Part shown: in pieces, positions 1 through 5,209 of the stretch
Position numbering within the stretch: the first letter of the stretch is position 1
Layout of the letters: each line of letters starts with the position of its first letter
Assembly (NCBI GenBank): GCA_018813805.1
Contig: JAHJAP010000004.1
Location: 1 to 5,514 of the forward strand
Source of the DNA: Patescibacteria group bacterium
GTDB lineage: Bacteria; Patescibacteriota; Patescibacteriia; Patescibacteriales; GWC2-42-12
DNA length: 5,514 nucleotides
Direction of reading: 5' to 3'
Position numbers and translations under genes: made by a program
The notes under the pieces: model-generated
What the model saw: only the letters and a program-made list of their open reading frames with translations
What the model was told of the DNA's origin: nothing
The model's database searches: none

Positions 1-141
1 TATTCGGTATAAAATTCCAAATTTTTGTAAATTTTGTCAAAAACTTTTTCGCTAATATAACCATATTCCCTCAAAACTTTTTAAAAAAATTTCCTAAAAA
101 TTTGAAATTTTATACTCGAAAGAGTATTTGGCGACAGACCC
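1..141 (+). mobile_element. MITE-like repeat, copy A (left 20 bp outside window)
   Basis: This is the right 141 bp of the element seen complete at 5210-5370. Aligned base for base without gaps, it differs from copy C at only three positions (58, 72 and 129), so the two copies are recent relatives. It ends with GGCGACAGACCC, the terminal inverted repeat. The following five bases, CTTAA (142-146), are the predicted target duplication, whose partner should lie just left of the window. The subterminal hairpin ATACTC-GAAA-GAGTAT (112-127) is intact. The T at 129 breaks the CGG found in the other right ends. No transposase is encoded, so the element is non-autonomous. It sits 27 bp before the nrdG start codon. 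Confidence 0.88.
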
Positions 142-168
142 CTTAATTTGTTCAACAATAGATTTATT

Positions 169-939
169 ATGTTAATTGGTGGTTTGCAAAAATTTAGCTT
201 ATTAGATTATCCTGGCAATATTTCCGCAATAATTTTTACTCAAGGCTGTAATTTTTGTTGTCAGTTTTGTTACAACCCTTTGCTTGTTTTGCCACATCAG
301 TCATTTTTTTCTAAAATTTTGACTGACAAACGTAACAAGTTTAAATATATTGGCGTTAATCATAGCCAACAACAAAAAGATCATTTCAAATATAACGAAA
401 ATGATCTTTTTGCTTTTCTCAAATCTCGCATTAATAAGCTGGATGCTGTTGTAATTACTGGTGGCGAACCAACTATTCATAAAGATTTAATAGAATTTAT
501 TACTAAAATTAAAAAACTTAATTATTTAGTAAAATTAGACACTAATGGCAGTAATCCAGAAGTAATAAAAAAATTAATTGATAAAAAATTATTAGATTAT
601 ATTGCCATGGATATTAAGGCATCAAAAGAAAAATATCAAAAAGTTATTAATAAACAGATTGTTTTGGAAAAAATTGAAAAAAGTGTTAAAATTATAATGA
701 CAAGCAATTTACCTTATGAATTTAGAACAACTATAATGCCTGAATTTTTTGATCAAAATGACGTTTTTGCTATTGGTGAACTGATTAAAGGGGCTGATAA
801 ATGGTATTTGCAAAAATTTAAAAGTGATATAGAATTAATTAATCCAAAATTAAAAAATAAAGAATCTTATTCAGATCAACAAATGAATGAATTTGCAAAA
901 ATTGGGCAACAATATGTTAAGGAATGTAAGGCAAGATAA
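169..939 (+). CDS. nrdG: Anaerobic ribonucleoside-triphosphate reductase activating protein (radical SAM)
   Basis: This radical SAM enzyme should use a 4Fe-4S cluster and S-adenosylmethionine to install the glycyl radical on the class III (anaerobic) ribonucleotide reductase in the cytoplasm. In the 256-residue product the N-terminal GGLQKFSLLDYPG is characteristic of the family. The cluster ligands form CX3CX2C at C27, C31 and C34, followed by YNP. ITGGEPT (97-103) is the SAM-binding GGE motif, and KLDTNGSNP (122-130) and DYIAMDIK (143-150) complete the family pattern. I chose ATG 169 because family proteins begin just before GGLQ; an in-frame TTG at 148 would add seven unsupported residues. 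Between YNP and the GGE strand, roughly residues 43-72 look like an insertion compared with the usual short linker. No Shine-Dalgarno sequence is visible. The reductase itself is not in the window, so the exact glycyl-radical partner is inferred. Confidence 0.88.
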   Translation: MLIGGLQKFSLLDYPGNISAIIFTQGCNFCCQFCYNPLLVLPHQSFFSKILTDKRNKFKYIGVNHSQQQKDHFKYNENDLFAFLKSRINKLDAVVITGGEPTIHKDLIEFITKIKKLNYLVKLDTNGSNPEVIKKLIDKKLLDYIAMDIKASKEKYQKVINKQIVLEKIEKSVKIIMTSNLPYEFRTTIMPEFFDQNDVFAIGELIKGADKWYLQKFKSDIELINPKLKNKESYSDQQMNEFAKIGQQYVKECKAR

Positions 940-975
940 ATAAGCCACAATAATTAATAATTAACAATTAATTTT

Positions 976-1248
976 ATGGACGAAGAAATAAAAAAATTAT
1001 TAGAAAAAAATCTTAAAATAACAGAAGAAATTTATGCTATGACTAAAAAAATTAAAAGTCATTTAGCTTTTCAACGTTTAATAAGTGTTTTTTATTTAAT
1101 TATGTTTGTTGTGCCAATTATAGTAGCTGTTATTTATTTACCACCATTAATTAATAATTTAGTAGATCAATATAAAGGCGTTTTAGATATAAATCTTAAT
1201 GATACAGCCAACCCTTTAAATAATTTATTAAAAGATAATTATAAATAA
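976..1248 (+). CDS. Small membrane protein of unknown function (90 aa)
   Basis: I do not recognise this protein as a named family. Residues 1-30 are charged and heptad-like (KKLLEKNLKITEEIYAMTKK), suggesting a short amphipathic or coiled-coil helix. Residues about 36-60 are strongly hydrophobic (ISVFYLIMFVVPIIVAVIYL) and form one membrane segment with a central proline. The C-terminal 30 residues are polar and Asn/Asp-rich. Lys-rich residues precede the membrane span, so the N terminus is probably cytoplasmic. It starts 36 bp after nrdG and ends 54 bp before prfB, compatible with co-transcription. The spacer before it is a run of AATTAAT-type repeats with no clear ribosome binding site. The ATG start gives a sensible domain layout. 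Function unknown. Confidence 0.72.
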   Translation: MDEEIKKLLEKNLKITEEIYAMTKKIKSHLAFQRLISVFYLIMFVVPIIVAVIYLPPLINNLVDQYKGVLDINLNDTANPLNNLLKDNYK

Positions 1249-1302
1249 AAAACGTTTGTTATTACTTGTTATTAAATGTGACATTTTTGACAGACCCATT
1301 AT

Positions 1303-2401
1303 ATGGAAAATTTAATTAAAAAAATAGAAGAATTAAGAGAAAAACTCATAAATACATGGAGGTTTCTTTGACATTGATAGAAGAAAGTCAAAATTAAATA
1401 GTCAAGAATTGAAAATGAATATGCCGGATTTTTGGCAAAACAGGGAACAGGCAGTAATTATTAGTAAAGAAGTTGAAAATGAGAAAAAAGAAATAGATAA
1501 ATGGGAGTGTTTTCAAAAAGAAATTGTTGAATTAGAACAATTAGTCGCAGAGGCAATAAGAGAAAATGATAATTCTATCAGTGACGAAATGCATAATAAA
1601 TATAACGAATTAGAAAAAAAATTCGTTGATTTAGAATTTGTTGTTTTATTTTCTGGAAAATATGACAGCAATAGTGCTATTTTGGCTATTCATGCTGGAA
1701 CCGGGGGAGTGGACGCGCAAGATTGGGCAGAAATTTTGGAAAGAATGTATTTGCGTTTTGCTGAAAAACAAGACTGGCAAGTAGAAATTTTAGAGCGAAC
1801 TGTTGGCAATGAAGCTGGAATTAAAAGTATTAATATGAAAATTTCTGGACAATGGGCTTATGGTTATTTGCGCTCAGAGGTTGGCGTTCATCGCTTAGTG
1901 CGTATTTCGCCATTTGATGCTGAATCTATGCGCCATACTTCATTTGCTTTGGTTGAAATTATTCCTGAATTTCCAGAAGCTGAAACAATTGATATTAAAG
2001 ATAGTGATTTGCGAATTGATGTTTTTCGTTCTTCTGGACCAGGCGGGCAAAGCGTTAATACAACTGATTCAGCCGTGCGAATTGTTCATAAGCCAACTAA
2101 TATTACAGTAACTTGTCAAACTGAGCGCTCTCAACATCAGAATAAAGAGACAGCTTTAAAAATTTTAAAATCAAAATTATTTAAATTATTAGAAGAAGAA
2201 AAAGAACAAATTGAATCAAAGCTAAAAGGCCAAGTGCAAAAAGCTGAATGGGGGAAACAAATTCGTTCTTATATTATGCAACCCTATCAAATGGTTAAAG
2301 ATCATCGGACTAATTATGAAACATCAGACATTAAGGCGGTTTTGGACGGTGATTTAAATGGATTTATTGAGGCATATTTAAAGAAAGTCAAAAGTTTATA
2401 A
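1303..2401 (+). CDS. prfB: Peptide chain release factor 2, expressed by +1 programmed frameshift
   Basis: RF2 recognises UAA and UGA in the ribosomal A site and triggers peptide hydrolysis. Translation starts at ATG 1303 and runs 22 codons (MENLIKKIEELREKL...) to an in-frame TGA at 1369-1371. A +1 slip at CTT-TGA-C (1366-1372) continues at GAC 1370 into IDRRKSKLNSQ and the rest. The joined product is 365 residues, the same length as the E. coli protein. The codon-recognition tripeptide SPF (about 202-204, in VRISPFDAESMRHTSF) and the catalytic GGQ (about 247-249, in RSSGPGGQSVNTTDSAVR) are intact, and the domain order is normal. A TTG at 1409 could be taken as a start but would lose part of the N-terminal domain. 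The frameshift autoregulates RF2: scarce RF2 means slow termination at UGA and more slippage. Confidence 0.96.
1358..1372 (+). promoter_or_regulatory. prfB +1 recoding site (internal Shine-Dalgarno + CTT TGA C)
   Basis: An internal Shine-Dalgarno sequence, GGAGG (1358-1362), is followed by a three-base spacer (TTT) and the slippery CTT, then TGA and C. This matches the arrangement and the exact spacing of the classic bacterial RF2 recoding signal. The peptidyl-tRNA slips from CTT to TTT (1367-1369) and the next codon read is GAC. An intact element of this kind implies a functional anti-Shine-Dalgarno in this organism's 16S rRNA, although most main genes here lack such a site before their starts. 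Confidence 0.96.
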
Positions 2402-2465
2402 AGTTAAAAAGTTGAATTATGAAGTATGAATAAATTTAAAATTTAAAATTTGTTATTTAGAGTTT

Positions 2466-2531
2466 ATGTTCAAAAGAGCATTTAGCAATAGTTTGTTTTC
2501 TAAAGCAAAAATTGTTTTTCTAAATTCTTTA
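2466..2531 (+). pseudogene. Severed ancestral 5' end of comEC
   Basis: ATG 2466 opens 22 codons (MFKRAFSNSL..., ending ...NSL) that run exactly to the left target duplication CTTTA (2527-2531) of repeat copy B. Splicing base 2531 to base 2699, that is, removing the element and one CTTTA, joins this frame directly to the current comEC frame at ATT (Ile) 2699. The result is a basic leader followed by the hydrophobic IFILSILLASFLPIW. In the present sequence the frame runs into the element and stops at TAA 2604-2606 after 46 codons. The restored frame is seen directly; that ATG 2466 was the original start is inference. It is 64 bp after prfB, in keeping with the other gene gaps. Confidence 0.75.
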
Positions 2532-2693
2532 GGGACTGTCGCCGAATGCCATATTCGGCATAAATTTCCAAATTTCGGTAAATTTTTTCTAAAATTTTTT
2601 CGCTAATATATCCATATTCCCTTAAAAATTTTATAAAAAATTTCCTTGAAATTATGAAAATTTCTATCCGAAAGAGCATTCGGCGACAGTCCC
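2532..2693 (+). mobile_element. MITE-like repeat, copy B, with 5-bp target duplication CTTTA
   Basis: Complete 162-bp copy, roughly 85% similar to copy C by eye. It begins GGGACTGTCGCCGAATGC and ends GCATTCGGCGACAGTCCC, which are perfect inverted repeats of each other. CTTTA precedes it at 2527-2531 and follows it at 2694-2698. Both terminal differences from copy C (GGGACT for GGGTCT, and GAATGC for GAATAC) occur on both arms, so pairing is kept. The right arm holds ATG 2654, now the only good comEC start. On the minus strand a 59-codon frame (2679-2500) runs through the element, but copies A and C have a stop at the equivalent place, so I do not call it a gene. No transposase is present. Confidence 0.93.
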
Positions 2694-4210
2694 CTTTAAT
2701 TTTTATTTTAAGTATTTTACTAGCGTCTTTTTTGCCTATTTGGTTTTTTGATTATAATATTTTTTATTTTGGTTTTGCTTTGGCAAGTTTGGTTGTGATG
2801 GTTTTATTTTGGCAAAACAGAGTTGTTAAATTAATTTTTTTTACTTTGTTAATTATATTTTTTGCTTGTTGGCGTTATGGCTTATCTATTCCTGAAAATA
2901 GTTTGGACAAAATTTGGCATTATAATGGCAGTAGCCTTGAATTAATTGGTATTATTAGCAATGAACCTGATGTTAGAGAAAATAATCAAAAGCTGGAAAT
3001 TACAATAAATTATAGTCCTTTACTTAAACGCGCTATTGTTGGAAAAATTTTAGTAACAACAAATTTATATCCTTTATATAATTACGGAGATCAATTAATT
3101 GTTAATTGCAAATTAATTGCGCCAGAAAAATTTGACGAATTTGCTTATGATCGTTATTTAGCTCGTTATAACATATATTCAACTTGCTATTATCCGCAAA
3201 TAAAAATTTTAAATAATAATCAAGGCAATTGGTTTTATCAAAAAATTTTTGCTTTGAAAAATAAGCTTAGCCAACTAATTGATTATGGATTAAGCGAGCC
3301 TGAGGCTAGTCTTGCCAAGCCAATTGTTTTTGGCAACCAAACAGGATTAAATAAGGAAATCCGCCAGCAATTTGCTAGAACAGGATTAACACATATTATG
3401 GCAGTTTCTGGTTTTAATATTAGTATTTTATCAATTATTGTTTTAAATTTTTTATTAGGAATTGGACTGGATCGTCGTCGCGCTTTTTATTTTTCAATTG
3501 TTTGCTTGCTAATTTATATTATTTTAGTTGGCGCTCCTGCGTCAGCAATGCGCGCTGGTTTAATGGGGTTTTTAGTTTTGTGGGCGTTTTATTTGGGCAG
3601 ACTTAATAAAATAACTAATTCGCTAGTTATAACAGCTGTTATTTTATTAATAATTAATCCTAAATTATTGCGCGATGATATTGGTTTTCAGTTGTCTTTT
3701 TTAGCTCTTGCTGGATTGCTTTATATTTATCCTTTTTTAGATAAATTTTTTGCTAAAATAAAAATTCCACAATTAAAAGGCTTAAGAAGTTGCTTGGCAA
3801 TGACTTTAGCTTCGCAAATTTTTACTTGGCCGATTTCAGCTTATAATTTTTCTCAAATTTCTTTAATCGCGCCATTGGCTAATTTATTAGTTATTTGGTT
3901 AATACCTTTGTTAACTATTATTATTATTTTAGCTTTATTAATTAGCCTTGTTTTGCCTAGTTTAACTGGTTTATTTTTTTTGCCAGTTTTGCTTGGTTCT
4001 AAATATATTTTATTTATAGTTAAATCAATGGCTAATATTCCGTATGCTTATTTAGAAACAGCTTATTTTAGTTGGATTTGGTTAATTATTTATTATTTAG
4101 CAATTATTGGATTAATAATTTATTTGAGTAAAAAAAGAAAAGGGATAATAGACAAGTCTATTATCCCCAGGCAGAAAGAGTTAAGCAGCAAAAGGAGCTA
4201 TAAATTGTGA
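2654..4210 (+). CDS. comEC: ComEC/Rec2-type DNA-uptake channel, N terminus encoded by a MITE
   Basis: ComEC forms the inner-membrane channel through which single-stranded DNA enters during natural transformation. The 518 residues comprise three hydrophobic segments (about 15-33, 36-53, 58-73), a soluble OB-like DUF4131 domain (about 90-185, ending YDRYLARYNIYSTCYYP), and the competence domain (about 223-490) with GLTHIMAVSGFNIS (244-257), GAPASAMRAGLMGF (293-306) and many membrane helices. The C-terminal metallo-beta-lactamase domain is absent and encoded separately at 4371-5204. ATG 2654 lies inside repeat copy B, which supplies MKISIRKSIRRQS and the first base of Pro14; no Shine-Dalgarno is visible. 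Codons 2699 onward are ancestral. The basic tail from about residue 493 is encoded across a terminator that serves the opposite strand, and the stop is TGA. The frame is open throughout; whether the MITE start works is inferred. Confidence 0.88.
   Translation: MKISIRKSIRRQSPLIFILSILLASFLPIWFFDYNIFYFGFALASLVVMVLFWQNRVVKLIFFTLLIIFFACWRYGLSIPENSLDKIWHYNGSSLELIGIISNEPDVRENNQKLEITINYSPLLKRAIVGKILVTTNLYPLYNYGDQLIVNCKLIAPEKFDEFAYDRYLARYNIYSTCYYPQIKILNNNQGNWFYQKIFALKNKLSQLIDYGLSEPEASLAKPIVFGNQTGLNKEIRQQFARTGLTHIMAVSGFNISILSIIVLNFLLGIGLDRRRAFYFSIVCLLIYIILVGAPASAMRAGLMGFLVLWAFYLGRLNKITNSLVITAVILLIINPKLLRDDIGFQLSFLALAGLLYIYPFLDKFFAKIKIPQLKGLRSCLAMTLASQIFTWPISAYNFSQISLIAPLANLLVIWLIPLLTIIIILALLISLVLPSLTGLFFLPVLLGSKYILFIVKSMANIPYAYLETAYFSWIWLIIYYLAIIGLIIYLSKKRKGIIDKSIIPRQKELSSKRSYKL
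4130..4168 (-). terminator. Rho-independent terminator, minus strand, inside comEC 3' end
   Basis: GGGATAATAGAC (4142-4153) and GTCTATTATCCC (4156-4167) form a perfect 12-bp stem around two bases (11 bp with a four-base loop). Read on the minus strand, the hairpin is followed directly by CCCTTTTCTTTTTTT. On the plus strand it is followed by CAGGCAG with no T run, so it should act only on minus-strand transcription. It lies 45 bp past the stop of the 27-codon minus-strand ORF, and inside comEC it encodes GIIDKSIIP. Confidence 0.85.
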
Positions 4211-4213
4211 TGT

Positions 4214-4297
4214 TTAGCCATTAAAAAAAGTTTTTTCTTTTCTTGCAAGGAAAGCTTGTTCAGTTAGCTCTTCTAGCCGTTTAAATTTATGTGGCAT
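4214..4297 (-). CDS. Putative small protein, 27 aa, minus strand
   Basis: A short ORF beginning MPHKFKRLEELTEQ and ending FFNG, hydrophilic and mostly helical in character, without a membrane segment or a motif I recognise. It is supported by context rather than sequence similarity. AGGGAGGGG precedes its ATG at near-ideal spacing, a promoter-like pair lies about 85-110 bp upstream (4410-4382), and a strong terminator follows. No main gene in the window has such a Shine-Dalgarno. It fills most of the gap between comEC and the hydrolase gene, opposite to both. It could be a true small protein, a leader peptide, or part of an antisense RNA whose ORF is incidental. Confidence 0.55.
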   Translation of the reverse strand: MPHKFKRLEELTEQAFLARKEKTFFNG

Positions 4298-4301
4298 ATT
4301 A

Positions 4302-4310
4302 CCCCTCCCT
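4302..4310 (-). promoter_or_regulatory. Strong Shine-Dalgarno for the 27-codon minus-strand ORF
   Basis: Minus-strand AGGGAGGGG contains the GGAGG core six bases before ATG 4297. It is the only strong start-site Shine-Dalgarno I see in the window, which is the main reason to treat the short ORF as translated. Confidence 0.7.
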
Positions 4311-4321
4311 TTTTTATTTTG

Positions 4322-4347
4322 TTTATTTCTTTTAATAAAGAAATAAA
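4322..4347. repeat. AT-only hairpin between comEC and the hydrolase gene
   Basis: TTTATTTCTTT (4322-4332) and AAAGAAATAAA (4337-4347) pair perfectly over 11 bp around TAAT. On the plus strand, T-rich sequence follows at 4350-4360, so it might be a weak comEC terminator. On the minus strand it would sit in the untranslated leader of the 27-codon ORF. The stem has only two G-C pairs, so its strength is doubtful. Confidence 0.45.
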
Positions 4348-4362
4348 AGTTATTTTTTTTAC

Positions 4363-4371
4363 TTATCCACA
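4363..4371 (+). promoter_or_regulatory. DnaA-box-like site TTATCCACA
   Basis: This is a perfect match to the DnaA box consensus TTATNCACA. Its last base is the A of the hydrolase ATG, and it lies just downstream of the predicted minus-strand start point. Bound DnaA here could block both. A single 9-mer can occur by chance, so function is inferred. Confidence 0.4.
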
Positions 4372-5204
4372 TGTTGATTAAATTATATAATATTTTTTTA
4401 ATTTTGGGAATAGTTTGTATTATTGCAGTTGTTTTTTTATTTTGGTTTTATTATCAATCAGAAAAAAAATTAGAAGTTGATTTTTTAGATGTTAAGCAAG
4501 GTGATGCTATTTTAATTAAAATACCTACTGGACAAAATATTTTAATTGATGGCGGGCCAGATAAAACAATAATTAAACGTTTAAATGAAAATTTGCCTTG
4601 GTGGGACAAGCAAATAGATTTAATGGTTTTAACTCATCCGCACGATGATCATGTTGGCGGACTGATAAATGTTCTTAAAAAATATGATGTTAAAAAAATT
4701 ATTTATAATGGCGTTGTTCATAATACGCCTAATTATTTAACTTGGCTTAAATTAGTGCAAAAAAAGAAAATTAAATTAATTATTATAAATCAGCCGCAAA
4801 CAGTAAAATTAAGCGATAATTGTTGGCTAAAAATAATTTATCCAACAAAAAGTTTGGCTGGCCAAGAAGTGGAAAATTTGAATAACAGTTCTTTGGTTAT
4901 GCAATTAATTTATAATCAAATCAAATTTTTATTTGTTGGAGATTTAGAGAAATTAGGCGAAGAAGAATTATTAAATAATAAAATTGATTTATCAGCAGAT
5001 GTTTTAAAAATTGGACACCATGGATCAGATACTTCTAGTAGCCAGGAGTTTTTAGATAAAATTAAACCGCAAATAGCAATTATTTCAGTTGGCGCTAATA
5101 ATGACTTTGGTTTTCCTAATTTAAGAATTATAAAAAGGCTAGAACGTTTAGGTATTAAAATATTAAGAACAGATCAGCTAGGCACAATTAAGTTGGTGTA
5201 TTAA
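4371..5204 (+). CDS. ComEC-type metallo-beta-lactamase-fold hydrolase, membrane-anchored (detached ComEC C-terminal domain)
   Basis: The 277-residue protein has one N-terminal membrane segment (about 7-28), then a metallo-beta-lactamase fold matching the domain usually fused to ComEC. Visible motifs are VDFLDVKQGDAILI (36-49), ILIDGG (57-62), LTHPHDDHVGG (87-97, the HxHxDH metal site), NNSSLVMQL (171-179), FVGD (188-191) and KIGHHGSDTSSS (213-224). In fused ComEC proteins this domain is thought to degrade the non-transported DNA strand; here it would act on the outer face, anchored beside ComEC. The last motif, normally like YGHPH, reads FGFPN (246-250), lacking both histidines, which could change metal binding. 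The start ATG 4371 has no Shine-Dalgarno. It lies 160 bp after comEC, and copy C follows its stop after five bases. Confidence 0.85.
   Translation: MLIKLYNIFLILGIVCIIAVVFLFWFYYQSEKKLEVDFLDVKQGDAILIKIPTGQNILIDGGPDKTIIKRLNENLPWWDKQIDLMVLTHPHDDHVGGLINVLKKYDVKKIIYNGVVHNTPNYLTWLKLVQKKKIKLIIINQPQTVKLSDNCWLKIIYPTKSLAGQEVENLNNSSLVMQLIYNQIKFLFVGDLEKLGEEELLNNKIDLSADVLKIGHHGSDTSSSQEFLDKIKPQIAIISVGANNDFGFPNLRIIKRLERLGIKILRTDQLGTIKLVY
4382..4410 (-). promoter_or_regulatory. Candidate promoter for the minus-strand mini-unit
   Basis: On the minus strand, TTCCCA (4410-4405) is separated by exactly 17 bases from a perfect -10 TATAAT (4387-4382). Transcription would begin near 4375 and run through the 27-codon ORF to the terminator near 4130, giving an RNA of about 245 nt. 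The -35 matches four of six consensus bases. AT-rich sequence makes chance -10 matches common, so the support is the spacing plus the downstream Shine-Dalgarno and terminator. Confidence 0.45.
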
Positions 5205-5209
5205 GTTAG

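Noticed and set aside
111..116. TATACT in the element's right arm as an outward promoter for nrdG
   Set aside because: No acceptable -35 lies 16-18 bp upstream, copy B lacks the hexamer, and such matches are frequent in this AT-rich DNA.
102..146. Short TTG-started frame in the right arm of copy A (ends RRQTP-stop) as a gene or nrdG leader
   Set aside because: It is the same arm sequence that became the comEC N terminus in copy B, but here it ends at TAA 144-146 before nrdG and there is no sign of translation.
148..168. TTG at 148 as the start of nrdG
   Set aside because: It adds seven residues with no family support, and ATG 169 sits exactly where homologues begin, just before GGLQKFSLLDYPG.
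1287..1292. TTGACA before prfB as a -35 box
   Set aside because: A -10 at normal spacing would fall after the prfB start codon and reads ATTTAA; no workable promoter results.
1409..1411. TTG at 1409 as the start of prfB
   Set aside because: A perfect RF2 frameshift cassette and an upstream ATG give the expected 365-residue protein; starting here would truncate the first domain.
1914..2111. 65-codon plus-strand frame inside prfB
   Set aside because: It overlaps the conserved RF2 core (SPF and GGQ region) in another frame and shows no motif or ribosome binding site.
2500..2679. 59-codon minus-strand ORF through repeat copy B as a gene
   Set aside because: The other two copies have a stop codon in the same frame and no start, and it crosses both element ends into unrelated flank. 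Kept only as an observation on possible fossil coding.
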